Shown here: positions 33,261-41,297 of the stretch, one piece after another | How the letters are laid out: the number at the start of each line of letters is the position of its first letter | How positions within the stretch are numbered: position 1 is the first letter of the stretch | Source: Luteimonas sp. MC1750 | GTDB lineage: Bacteria > Pseudomonadota > Gammaproteobacteria > Xanthomonadales > Xanthomonadaceae | Direction of reading: 5' to 3' | DNA: 64,000 nt | Assembly (NCBI RefSeq): GCF_016615955.1 | Contig: NZ_CP067113.1 | Coordinates: forward strand, 186,001 to 250,000 | Position numbers and translations under genes: made by a program | The notes under the pieces: model-generated | What the model was told of the DNA's origin: nothing | The model's input: the letters and a program-made list of their open reading frames with translations, nothing else | The model's database searches: none

Positions 33261-34703
33261 ATGCGTGCCAGCCTGTTGACGCTCGCCCTCGCCAGCCTGC
33301 TGGCCCTGCCCGTTGCCGCCCAGGAGCCGCCGCCCGCGGCGCCGACCCCGGAAGCGCCGGAGCAGGTCGACCCTGCGGACGAGGCGCCGGAGCAGCTCGA
33401 CCCTGCAGACGAGGCGCGGGGACAGGATGTCGAGCCTGCTGCGGCGGACGTCGTCGGCGAGCAGGGCGCCGCTGCCGCCGCCGACGAGGCCAACAGCGCG
33501 ATCCCGCTCGACGAGATCACCCGCTTCGTCCTGGTCTTCAACGCCGTGCGCGCCGGCCACGTCGACGAGGTCAGCGACCGCGACCTGATGCAGGCCGCGA
33601 TCCGCGGGCTGCTGCTCGACCTCGACCCGCACAGCGCCTACCTGCAGCGCAGCGACGCCGAGGCGTTCGAGGAGGGCACCACCGGTGCCTACGAGGGCAT
33701 CGGCGTGGAAGTGATGCAGCTGCCCGACGGCAGCATGCGCGTGGTGTCGCCGATGGATGGCAGCCCGGCGCAGCGTGCCGGCATCCGCTCGGGCGACGTG
33801 ATCACCGCCGTCGACGGCCAGGCGCTGACCCCCGCCAGCCACGAGGGCCGCGGTCCGCTGCGCGGACCGCCCGGAACCGAGGTCGGCGTGACCGTGCTGC
33901 GCGAAGGCGAGGCCGAGCCGCTCGAGCTGCGCGTGGCGCGCGAGGTCATCCGCACGCCCAGCGTGCGCGGCAGCATCCGCGAGCCCGGCTTCGGCTACGT
34001 GCGCATCGCCAGCTTCCAGGCCGACACCGCCACCGACTTCGCCGCAACCCTCGACCGGCTCAACGGCGAAGCCGGCGGCGAGGGCCTGCGCGGCCTGGTG
34101 GTCGACCTGCGCAGCAATCCCGGCGGCCTGTTGACCTCGGCGGTGCAGATCGCCGACGACCTGCTGGAAAGCGGCGGGATCGTCAGCACCCGCGGGCGCA
34201 TCCAGGTCGGCGACACCGCGTTCAACGCGACGCCCGGCGACCGCATGCGCGGCCGGCCGGTGGTGGTGCTGGTCGACGCCGGTTCGGCCAGCGCGTCCGA
34301 GGTGGTGGCCGGCGCGCTGCGCGACAACGCGCGTGCGTGCATCGTCGGCAGCCGGACCTTCGGCAAGGGCTCGGTGCAGACCCTGCTGCCGCTCGACAAC
34401 GGCGACGCGGTCAAGCTCACCACCGCGCGCTACTACACGCCGGGCGGCACCTCGATCCAGGCGCTCGGGATCGAGCCCGACCTGGTGATCGACGCCAAGG
34501 GTGCGCCGACCGCGGGCTACGCCGAATCGACGCTGCCGGGCCATCTCGCCGCCGACGGCGAGGAGGACCGTCGCCCCGGGCAGGTGCTGGACGGCGAGGA
34601 GCCGGTCAAGGCCGCCATCGGTGCGCTGCGTCGCCTGGCCCAGGGCGGACCCTGCGAACCGCCCGCGGCCCCGCCGGCCCCGGCCGCGAACGCCGCTCAG
34701 TAA
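33261..34703 (+). CDS. C-terminal processing peptidase (S41 family, CtpA type)
   Basis: Exported serine protease of 480 residues. A signal peptide (cleavage after PVAA) precedes an acidic low-complexity linker with a 10-residue tandem repeat (EAPEQVDPAD / EAPEQLDPAD, residues 31-50). The PDZ domain covers about 140-225 (GIGVEVMQL, AGIRSGDVITAVDG) and the catalytic S41 domain about 235-430. The Ser-Lys dyad is in AGSASASEVVAGAL and FGKGSVQT. CtpA-like proteases trim envelope hydrolases and lipoproteins. It lies 94 bases after envC with GGAG before the ATG. Its last 7 bases overlap the convergent rhomboid gene. Confidence 0.93.
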   Translation: MRASLLTLALASLLALPVAAQEPPPAAPTPEAPEQVDPADEAPEQLDPADEARGQDVEPAAADVVGEQGAAAAADEANSAIPLDEITRFVLVFNAVRAGHVDEVSDRDLMQAAIRGLLLDLDPHSAYLQRSDAEAFEEGTTGAYEGIGVEVMQLPDGSMRVVSPMDGSPAQRAGIRSGDVITAVDGQALTPASHEGRGPLRGPPGTEVGVTVLREGEAEPLELRVAREVIRTPSVRGSIREPGFGYVRIASFQADTATDFAATLDRLNGEAGGEGLRGLVVDLRSNPGGLLTSAVQIADDLLESGGIVSTRGRIQVGDTAFNATPGDRMRGRPVVVLVDAGSASASEVVAGALRDNARACIVGSRTFGKGSVQTLLPLDNGDAVKLTTARYYTPGGTSIQALGIEPDLVIDAKGAPTAGYAESTLPGHLAADGEEDRRPGQVLDGEEPVKAAIGALRRLAQGGPCEPPAAPPAPAANAAQ

Positions 34704-35389
34704 CCCTTCTGGCGGCGCAGCCGACGCGCGATCGCGCCGCGCGAGAACAGCGCGAACGCGACGCCGAAGGCGAAGCCGGCGATATGCGCCGACCAGGCCA
34801 CGGCGCCGAAGGCCGGCCCGATGTAGGCGAACACCACCTGCAGCAGGGCCCAGATGCCGATCAGCAGCGACGCCGGCGCGCGCACGAACTCCAGGAACAG
34901 CCCCAGCGGCAGCACCACGCCGAGGTGGGCGCGCGGGAACAGCGCGAGGTAGGTGCCGATCAGCGCCGAGACCGCGCCGCTGGCACCGATCACGAAGCGG
35001 TCGGGCGCGTCGACCACCAGCACGGTGACCAGGTTGGCGACCGCGCCGCCGGCCAGGAACAGTGCCAGGATCCGCCACGAGCCGAGCATGCGCTCGGCGG
35101 GCAGGCCGAAGATCAGCAGGAACACCAGGTTGCCGAGCAGGTGCGCCCAGTCGGCGTGCACGAACAGCGCGGTCAGCAGGCGCAGTCCGCGCTCGCCGTC
35201 GCCCCACCAGTCGGCCAGCGCGTCGGGCGCCAGGCCGCCGGTCAGGGCTCCCCAGCGCGCCATCAGCGCCTGCTCGACGCTGTCGGGACGCGTGCTCGCC
35301 CACAGGTAGACGCACCACAGCGCCGCGCACAGCAGCGGCGTCGCCCAGCGGAACGCCGGACGCGCATGGGTGGGTATGGAGACGAACAT
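34697..35389 (-). CDS. Rhomboid-family intramembrane serine protease
   Basis: A 230-residue polytopic membrane protein with about six helices. The rhomboid core is intact: LFVHADWAHLLGNLVFL, the nucleophile Ser137 in GASGAVSAL, and His202 in SAHIAGFAFG forming the dyad. The basic C-terminus (ARRLRRQKGY) is cytoplasmic. Substrates are unknown. It converges with and overlaps ctpA by 7 bases and is divergent from fadL across 147 bases. The ATG at 35389 was chosen because the frame upstream has no membrane or family features. Confidence 0.9.
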   Translation of the reverse strand: MFVSIPTHARPAFRWATPLLCAALWCVYLWASTRPDSVEQALMARWGALTGGLAPDALADWWGDGERGLRLLTALFVHADWAHLLGNLVFLLIFGLPAERMLGSWRILALFLAGGAVANLVTVLVVDAPDRFVIGASGAVSALIGTYLALFPRAHLGVVLPLGLFLEFVRAPASLLIGIWALLQVVFAYIGPAFGAVAWSAHIAGFAFGVAFALFSRGAIARRLRRQKGY

Positions 35390-35483
35390 GACTGCGGAAG
35401 GAAGCCGGTCGGCAGGCGTGGCCGGCCAAGATACCCGCCCGGAGGCGTGACGCGGGACACCTGTGCAACACCATCCGCCACGG

Positions 35484-35489
35484 TATAGT
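35484..35489 (+). promoter_or_regulatory. Possible -10 element for fadL
   Basis: TATAGT, 48 bases before the fadL ATG; the base 17 upstream region offers only a weak -35 (CTGTGC). Confidence 0.4.
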
Positions 35490-35536
35490 CTTCCGCCGCT
35501 TCCAAACCAACACGCCACGTCAGGAGCTTTCAAGCA

Positions 35537-36877
35537 ATGCGCATCTCCCCCCTCTTCCAGGCTTCGGCCCTCGCGCTCGGCATCCTCGGCGCGCTGGCCC
35601 TGGCCCCGGCCCACGCCTCCGGCTTCCAGCTGAAGGAGAACAGCGTCAAGGGCCTCGGCGCCGCGTTTGCCGGTTCCGGCATCAACGAAGGCGACGCCTC
35701 GGTCGTGCTCAACAACCCGGCCGCGATGACCCGCTTCGAAGGCACGACGGTCCAGGCCGACCTGTCGGTCATCGACCTGAGCTACGAGTTCCAGGGCGAA
35801 GGCACCGATGCCTTCCGCCGTCCGCTCACCGGCGGCAACGGCGGCGACGCCGGCGACGTGACCCCGATCCCGGCGTTCTCGGTGATCCACAAGCTCGACA
35901 ACGGCCTGGCGCTCGGCGCCATGGTCAGCGCGCCGTTCGGCCTGAAGACCGAGTACGAGCCCGACTGGCAGGGCCGCTACTTCGCCGACACCTCCGACGT
36001 GAAGATCATCAACCTGACCTTCTCGGCCGCCCTCGACGTCACCGACCGCTTCTCCGTGGGCCTGGGCGCGATCTACTCCAAGGCCGACGTGACCCTGTCC
36101 AAGGCCGTCGATTTCGGCACCCTGCTGTACTCCAACCCGGCCACCCGCCCGCTGCCCTTCGCCGTGCCGCAGGCGCGTGACGGCCACGCGGAAATCCAGG
36201 GCGACGACACCGGCTTCGGCTGGGTCGCCGGCTTCAGCGTGCGCCCGACCGACCGCTTCTCGGTGGGCGTGAGCTACCAGTCCGAGATCGACTACGAGCT
36301 GCGCGGCACGGCCGACTGGACCGTTCCGGGTGACGTACGCACGGTGTTCAACAGCAGCCCGGTCACCGCCCAGCTGTTCCAGGACGGTGGTGCCGGCGCC
36401 AAGCTGACCACGCCTGCGACCTTCTCGGTCGCGGCCCGCTACGACTTCACCGAACGCTTCGCGATGATGGCCAAGTGGGCCGAGACCGGCTGGTCCTCGC
36501 TGCAGGAAGTGCGCGTCGAGTTCGACGGCCCGGACGCCGACTCGGTCGAGCCCTTCGAGTGGGAGGACACGCAGTTCGCTTCGCTCGGCGCCGAGTACAA
36601 GCTCAACGACGCGTGGACCCTGCGCGGCGGTGTCGCGCTCGACGAGACCCCGACCAGCATCGAGCACCGCACGCCGCGCCTGCCCGACGCCGACCGCATG
36701 TGGTACTCGATCGGCGCCACCTGGGCGGTCAGCGATGCGCTCTCGGTGGACCTGGCCTTCACCCACCTGAAGCCGAAGGATCCCGAGGTCGACTTCACCA
36801 GCGGCGGCAGCACCATCTCCGGTCCCTACGACGGCGACGCCAACCTGTTCGGCGTGTCGGCGCAGTACCGCTTCTGA
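35537..36877 (+). CDS. fadL: FadL-family long-chain fatty acid outer-membrane transporter
   Basis: A 446-residue outer-membrane beta-barrel. The signal peptide ends at AHA|SGFQL; the mature start SGFQLKENSVKGLGAAFAGSG forms the FadL N-terminal hatch, with the family motif VVLNNPAAM near residue 55. Alternating strands follow and the chain ends in the typical aromatic QYRF. It admits long-chain fatty acids, whose acetyl-CoA product needs the glyoxylate genes at the window start. GGAG lies 10 bases before the ATG, and a strong terminator follows, so it is monocistronic. Confidence 0.93.
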   Translation: MRISPLFQASALALGILGALALAPAHASGFQLKENSVKGLGAAFAGSGINEGDASVVLNNPAAMTRFEGTTVQADLSVIDLSYEFQGEGTDAFRRPLTGGNGGDAGDVTPIPAFSVIHKLDNGLALGAMVSAPFGLKTEYEPDWQGRYFADTSDVKIINLTFSAALDVTDRFSVGLGAIYSKADVTLSKAVDFGTLLYSNPATRPLPFAVPQARDGHAEIQGDDTGFGWVAGFSVRPTDRFSVGVSYQSEIDYELRGTADWTVPGDVRTVFNSSPVTAQLFQDGGAGAKLTTPATFSVAARYDFTERFAMMAKWAETGWSSLQEVRVEFDGPDADSVEPFEWEDTQFASLGAEYKLNDAWTLRGGVALDETPTSIEHRTPRLPDADRMWYSIGATWAVSDALSVDLAFTHLKPKDPEVDFTSGGSTISGPYDGDANLFGVSAQYRF

Positions 36878-36928
36878 TCCAACCCGGGGCGGCCCTTCGT
36901 GGGCCGCCCGCCTGGGTTGAAACAAAAG

Positions 36929-36953
36929 GCCCCGCATTCGCGGGGCTTTTTTT
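36929..36953 (+). terminator. Intrinsic terminator of fadL
   Basis: Stem GCCCCGC/GCGGGGC with loop ATTC, preceded by AAAAG and followed by seven T, 52 bases after the fadL stop. The clearest rho-independent terminator in the window. Confidence 0.92.
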
Positions 36954-37017
36954 GTTGTTGCGCTGCTTGGCGGGGGAAAGCCGGCGCGTTGTTGCTCGGT
37001 CGCAGCGCTTCGACGCA

Positions 37018-37095
37018 TGGCCTGCTGCCGCTCATGTCCCCCGATGCCGGCCCACAGGGCCGGCATCTCCTCCTTGACTTCCCGTCAGCAGGCCA
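37018..37095 (-). repeat. Structured repeat unit A, copy 1
   Basis: Terminal inverted repeat TGGCCTGCTG/CAGCAGGCCA (10 perfect bases). Inside are two conserved unpaired strands, CCGCTCATGTCCCCCG and CTCCTCCTTGACTTCCCGT, flanking an apical hairpin ATGCCGGCCC-ACA-GGGCCGGCAT (37044-37066). It is the inverted counterpart of the copy at 37241-37321; the strand is given relative to that copy. Confidence 0.8.
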
Positions 37096-37240
37096 CGCGC
37101 CGAAGCGGTGCAGAGTCGCGGCGCGCGCCAATAGGCAACGGCGGCTGCTCGCCGGCTTTCGCTTTGCCATGCCTGCGCCCGTGTACTGCCGCTCTGCTCT
37201 GCTCTGCCTGCAGCGGCCGATAGAGTTGCGGACTGCGGTG

Positions 37241-37321
37241 CGATGCCTGCTGACGGGAAGTCAAGGAGGAGGCTTCGGCCGCAAGGCCGGAGCCGGGGGA
37301 CATGAGCGGCAGCAGGCATCG
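37241..37321 (+). repeat. Structured repeat unit A, copy 2
   Basis: Terminal inverted repeat CGATGCCTGCTG/CAGCAGGCATCG (12 perfect bases). The inner strands ACGGGAAGTCAAGGAGGAG and CGGGGGACATGAGCGG are exact reverse complements of those in copy 1. The apical stem GCTTCGGCC/GGCCGGAGC closes a GCAA loop (GNRA type). Outer flanks and apical stem differ from copy 1 in sequence but keep pairing. Confidence 0.8.
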
Positions 37322-37457
37322 TGCCGCAGCACCGCCAAGGGTCCCGCCGGATAGTGTTCCTCGATACGACGAAACGATGCTCTCAGTCTTGGAGGAGGGA
37401 TTTTTCAAGTGATTCCCGGACGTAAGAGAAGAAGCTTGCTTTGGGTAAGTCCACGCT

Positions 37458-37574
37458 GCCCGTCCCGCGCACAGGGGGTGTGCTCCGCCGGCCGTCTCCG
37501 CGTCCTGCTGCCAGCGGCCGGGCGCCGGCCATCCATGGCCGGCTCTCCGCACACCCCCTGTGCGCGGGACGGGC
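37458..37574. repeat. Long inverted repeat B with central GGCCAT palindrome
   Basis: Arms 37458-37483 and 37549-37574 are perfect reverse complements over 26 bases (GCCCGTCCCGCGCACAGGGG and on). The 65-base interior carries an off-centre palindrome GCCGGCCATCCATGGCCGGC at 37524-37543. The same palindrome occurs in element C in the opposite orientation. Confidence 0.85.
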
Positions 37575-37728
37575 TCCGGCCTCTATCGGCTTCGGGCCCG
37601 ATAGCAAAATCGGTCACGGCTGGAACAGCCCGGATCAACAGGAGCGGACCGGGGCCTCACCAACGAAAACGCAACGGCTCGCCGCGCCGCTTTGGCTTGT
37701 CCCGCAACAGGATCGCGACAGGAGTCGG

Positions 37729-37844
37729 GCCCGCCGCGGCTGCAGGGGGGATGGCCAGAGCCGGCCATGGATGGCCGGCGGCCGGAACTGGGAGCAGGAC
37801 AGCGCAAATTCCGGCTGGTCATCCCCCCTGCAGCCGCGGCGGGC
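37729..37844. repeat. Long inverted repeat C with central GGCCAT palindrome
   Basis: Arms 37729-37758 and 37815-37844 match over 30 bases with one mismatch (GCCCGCCGCGGCTGCAGGGG and on). The interior holds GCCGGCCATGGATGGCCGGC (37760-37779), the reverse complement of the palindrome in element B, and shared flanks AGA and G. The arms of B and C differ in sequence except for a CAGGGGG core, so each palindrome has its own arms. Confidence 0.85.
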
Positions 37845-37892
37845 ACCGCAGCTTCGCACTGCAGTGCGGCCAGGGCGGCCAAGGCGGCCTGC

Positions 37893-40800
37893 TCAGTCGC
37901 CCAGCGTCAGCAGCGAAGCGTTGCCGCCGGCGGCGGTGGTGTTGATGGTCACCGTCTTCTCGGTGGCGAAGCGCGGCAGGTAGTGCGGGCCGCCGGCCTT
38001 GGGGCCGGTGCCGGACAGGCCCTGGCCGCCGAAGGGCTGCACGCCGACCACCGCGCCGATCTGGTTGCGGTTGACGTAGATGTTGCCGACCTTCGCCCGC
38101 GCGACGATGCGCTCGACCGTCTGGTCGATGCGCGAGTGGATGCCGAGCGTCAGGCCGAAGCCCGTCGCGTTGATCGCGTCCACCACCTGGTCGAGTTCGC
38201 TGGCCTTCCAGCGCACCACGTGCAGCGCGGGACCGAAGTTCTCGCGTTCCAGGCGGCCGATCGAGTCGATCTCCCAGGCGCGGGGAGCGAAGAAGGTGCC
38301 GTGGGTAGCGTCGTCGGGCAGCGTGGCCTGCGCGATCAGGCGGCAGCCGGCCATCTCCCCGGCGTGGTCCTCGAGCAGGCGCAGCGCATCCGCGTCGATC
38401 ACCGGGCCGACGTCGGTGGCCAGGTCGCCCGGGTCGCCCACCACCAGCTCGGCCATCGCGCCGGCCAGCATGTCGACCACCTTGCCGGCGATGTCGTCCT
38501 GCACGAACAGCACGCGCGCGGCCGAGCAGCGCTGGCCGGCCGAAGTGAAGGCCGAGCCGATCGCGTCCTTGACCACCTGCTCGGGCAGCGACGACGAGTC
38601 GGCGATCAGCGCGTTCTGGCCGCCGGTCTCGGCGATCAGCACGCCGATGGCCGCGTCGCGGGCCGCGAGCGCGCGGTTGATGGCGCGCGCGGTGGCGGTC
38701 GAGCCGGTGAAGGCCACGCCGGCCACGCGCGGGTCGGCGGTCAGCGCCGCGCCGACGCTGGCGCCGTCGCCCGGCACCAGCTGCAGCACCGAAGCCGGGA
38801 TGCCGGCCTCGTGCAGCAGCCGTACCGCCGCGTGCGCGACCAGGTTGGTCTGCTCGGCGGGCTTGGCGATCACGCTGTTGCCGGCCGCCAGGGCCGCGGC
38901 CACCTGGCCGCAGAAGATCGCCAGCGGGAAGTTCCACGGGCTGATGCAGACGAACACGCCGCGGCCTTCGAGCTGCAGCACGTTCGACTCGCCGGTGGGG
39001 CCGGGCAGGGCCTGGGCAGCGAACTGGCGCCGCGCCTCGCCGGCGTAGTAGCGCATGAAATCGACCGCTTCGCGCACCTCGGCGACGCCGTCGACAATCG
39101 TCTTGCCGGCTTCGCGCGTGCACATCGCGATGAACCGCGGCATCTGCCGCTCCATCACCCCGGCCGCGTGTTCCAGGATCGCGGCGCGCGATGCGGCGGG
39201 GGTCGCGTTCCAGGCCGGCTGCGCCGTGACGGCGTTGGCCAGCGCGCGCTCGACGGTGGCGGCGTCGGCCGCCTGCCAGCGACCGACCACGCGGCGGCGG
39301 TCGGCCGGATCGGTCACCTCGGCCCAGTCGGCGCGGCTGGTCGCGCCCGGCACCAGCGGCGCCGCCTGCCACTGCAGGGGTTCGTCGGCGATGGCGGCCG
39401 CGAGCGTGCGCAGGTCGTCGTCGTTGGCGAGGTTGATGCCCATGGAATTGGTCCTGTCGATGCCGAGGCTGCGGAACATGTCGGCGGGAAGCGGGATGCG
39501 CGGGTGCGGGATGGCGTCGTACGCGGACACGACCTCGACCGGGTCGCGGACCAGGTCTTCGACCGGCACGTCCTCGTCGGTGATCCGGTTGACGAAGCTG
39601 GAGTTGGCGCCGTTCTCGAGCAGGCGCCGCACGAGATACGGCAGCAGGTCCTCGTGGCTGCCCACCGGCGCGTAGACGCGGCAGGGCACGTCCAGGCGAT
39701 CGGCCGGGATGACCTCGTCATACAGGTCGTCGCCCATGCCGTGCAGCTTCTGGAACTCCAGCGGGCGGCCGGCGGCCATGCGGTGCACGGCGGCGATGGT
39801 CTGCGCGTTGTGGGTGGCGAACATCGGGTACACCGCACCGCCGGCCTCGAGCAGGCGCCGCGCATTGGCCAGGTAGCTCACGTCGGTATTGGGCTTGCGG
39901 GTGAACACCGGATAGCCGGCATGGCCTTCGACCTGCGCGCGCTTCACCTCGGCGTCCCAGTAGGCGCCCTTGACCAGGCGCACCGGGATCCGCCGTCCGC
40001 CGCGGCGGGCGAGGCCGGCGATCCAGTCGATCACGAACGGCGCGCGCTTCTGGTAGGCCTGCACGACGATGCCGAAGCCGTTCCAGCCGGCCAGCGACGG
40101 GTCCGACCACGCGGCTTCGATCACGTCCAGCGACAGCTCCAGGCGGTCGGCCTCCTCGGCGTCGACGGTCAGGCCGATGCGGTGGCCCTTGGCGCGCTGG
40201 GCCAGGTCGAGCAGGCGCGGCGCGAGCTCGGCCAGCACGCGGGCGCGCTTGGCGTGCTCGTAGCGCGGGTGCAGGGCCGAGAGCTTGACCGAGATCGACG
40301 GCGCGACGATCTCGTCCGCGGCCCCGCCGGCGCTGCGGCCGATCGCGTCGATCGCGCCGCGGTAGGCCTCGAGGTAGCGATCGGCGTCGCGCCGGGTGAG
40401 CGCGGCCTCGCCCAGCATGTCGTATGAATAGCGGTAGTTCGCGTTGCGGCCCTTGCGCGCGCGCGACAGCGCCTCGCCGATGGTGCGGCCCATCACGAAC
40501 TGGTGGCCCATGATCTTCATCGCCTGGCGCACCGCCAGGCGGATCACCGGCTCGCCGACGCGGCCGACCAGGCGCTTGAAGGCGCCGTGCACGTCGCGCT
40601 TGGTGTCGTCGGCAAGGTCGACCAGCTGGCCGGTGAGCATCAGACCCCAGGTCGACGCATTCACCAGCACCGATTCGGACTGGCCGACGTGGCGCTTCCA
40701 GTCGGCCTCGCCCAGCTTGTCGCGGATCAGCGCGTCGGCCGTGTCCTGGTCCGGGATGCGCAGCAGGGCTTCCGCCACGCACATCAGCAGCACGCCTTCC

Positions 40801-41054
40801 TCGCTGCCGAGGTCATACTGGCGCATGAAGGACTCGACCACGCCCTGGTCGCGCGCGCGCAGGCGCACGCGGCGCACGAGGTCGGCGGCGGTGGCGGCGA
40901 TCGCGGCGGTGTCCGCGGGCGGCTGCCGGGCGTCCTCGAGCAGCGCCGTCACGCGCGCGGTTTCATCCGCGAGCCAGTGGCGCGTGATGGCCGCGCGCAG
41001 CGGGTCGGTCGGCGCGGGCAGGTCGCCGGGGAAGTGTCTGGTCACGGTCTTCAT
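37893..41054 (-). CDS. putA: Bifunctional proline dehydrogenase / L-glutamate gamma-semialdehyde dehydrogenase
   Basis: Oxidises proline to glutamate in two steps on one 1053-residue chain. The FAD-dependent PRODH barrel covers about 70-400 (VKLSALHPRYEHAKRARV, VRLVKGAYWDAEVKRAQVEG). The NAD-dependent aldehyde dehydrogenase covers about 500-990 with the catalytic Glu in IAETGGQNALIAD and Cys in SAGQRCSAARVLF. The ribbon-helix-helix repressor domain of E. coli PutA (about 1320 residues) is missing, so this protein cannot repress its own gene that way. The start MKTVTRHFPGDLPAPTDPLR fits the PRODH N-terminus; a longer upstream frame is non-coding. A TAGAAT hexamer lies 21 bases upstream. Confidence 0.96.
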   Translation of the reverse strand: MKTVTRHFPGDLPAPTDPLRAAITRHWLADETARVTALLEDARQPPADTAAIAATAADLVRRVRLRARDQGVVESFMRQYDLGSEEGVLLMCVAEALLRIPDQDTADALIRDKLGEADWKRHVGQSESVLVNASTWGLMLTGQLVDLADDTKRDVHGAFKRLVGRVGEPVIRLAVRQAMKIMGHQFVMGRTIGEALSRARKGRNANYRYSYDMLGEAALTRRDADRYLEAYRGAIDAIGRSAGGAADEIVAPSISVKLSALHPRYEHAKRARVLAELAPRLLDLAQRAKGHRIGLTVDAEEADRLELSLDVIEAAWSDPSLAGWNGFGIVVQAYQKRAPFVIDWIAGLARRGGRRIPVRLVKGAYWDAEVKRAQVEGHAGYPVFTRKPNTDVSYLANARRLLEAGGAVYPMFATHNAQTIAAVHRMAAGRPLEFQKLHGMGDDLYDEVIPADRLDVPCRVYAPVGSHEDLLPYLVRRLLENGANSSFVNRITDEDVPVEDLVRDPVEVVSAYDAIPHPRIPLPADMFRSLGIDRTNSMGINLANDDDLRTLAAAIADEPLQWQAAPLVPGATSRADWAEVTDPADRRRVVGRWQAADAATVERALANAVTAQPAWNATPAASRAAILEHAAGVMERQMPRFIAMCTREAGKTIVDGVAEVREAVDFMRYYAGEARRQFAAQALPGPTGESNVLQLEGRGVFVCISPWNFPLAIFCGQVAAALAAGNSVIAKPAEQTNLVAHAAVRLLHEAGIPASVLQLVPGDGASVGAALTADPRVAGVAFTGSTATARAINRALAARDAAIGVLIAETGGQNALIADSSSLPEQVVKDAIGSAFTSAGQRCSAARVLFVQDDIAGKVVDMLAGAMAELVVGDPGDLATDVGPVIDADALRLLEDHAGEMAGCRLIAQATLPDDATHGTFFAPRAWEIDSIGRLERENFGPALHVVRWKASELDQVVDAINATGFGLTLGIHSRIDQTVERIVARAKVGNIYVNRNQIGAVVGVQPFGGQGLSGTGPKAGGPHYLPRFATEKTVTINTTAAGGNASLLTLGD

Positions 41055-41074
41055 GCGGTGCGGGGAGAAGCGGG

Positions 41075-41080
41075 ATTCTA
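41075..41080 (-). promoter_or_regulatory. Possible -10 element for putA
   Basis: TAGAAT on the minus strand, 20 bases upstream of the putA ATG, without a recognisable -35 at 17 bases. The leader would be short. Confidence 0.35.
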
Positions 41081-41297
41081 GCGTTGGCGCGCGCTGGAAT
41101 CGCGCAAACGCGGCAGCGGCGCACATTCTCCCTTGCCGGTCCAGTAGCCCCACGGCTACCATCGGCCCCGATCGAGCGTCCCCGGCGGGACGCGGGCGGT
41201 CCTTTCGCCAGGCCGCGATGCCGACGGGAGGGGGGCTCCCCGAAACCGGATTTCCAACAGGCGGCCGCCGGGCCGCGACGACATTTGGGGTTGCACG

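Larger units (their letters stand above)
36954..37892. other. Gene-free intergenic region with structured inverted repeats
   Basis: This 939-base gap between the fadL terminator and the end of putA has no coding region I can support. The short open frames here run straight through palindromes and resemble nothing. It contains two inverted copies of an approximately 80-base structured unit (37018-37095 and 37241-37321) and two further long inverted repeats with a shared central palindrome (37458-37574 and 37729-37844). A smaller dyad CTATCGG...CCGATAG lies at about 37582-37603. Whether any of it is transcribed cannot be told. Confidence 0.7.

Noticed and set aside
37018..37321. Integron attC sites
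   Set aside because: The units fold like attC sites, but lack the GTTRRRY/RYYYAAC core boxes, and no integrase or cassette genes are near.
37409..37983. Overlapping open frames of 150-180 codons in the repeat-rich gap, one with GGAGGAGGG before a GTG
   Set aside because: They read through inverted repeats B and C and exist on both strands because of palindromy; no domain or codon evidence.
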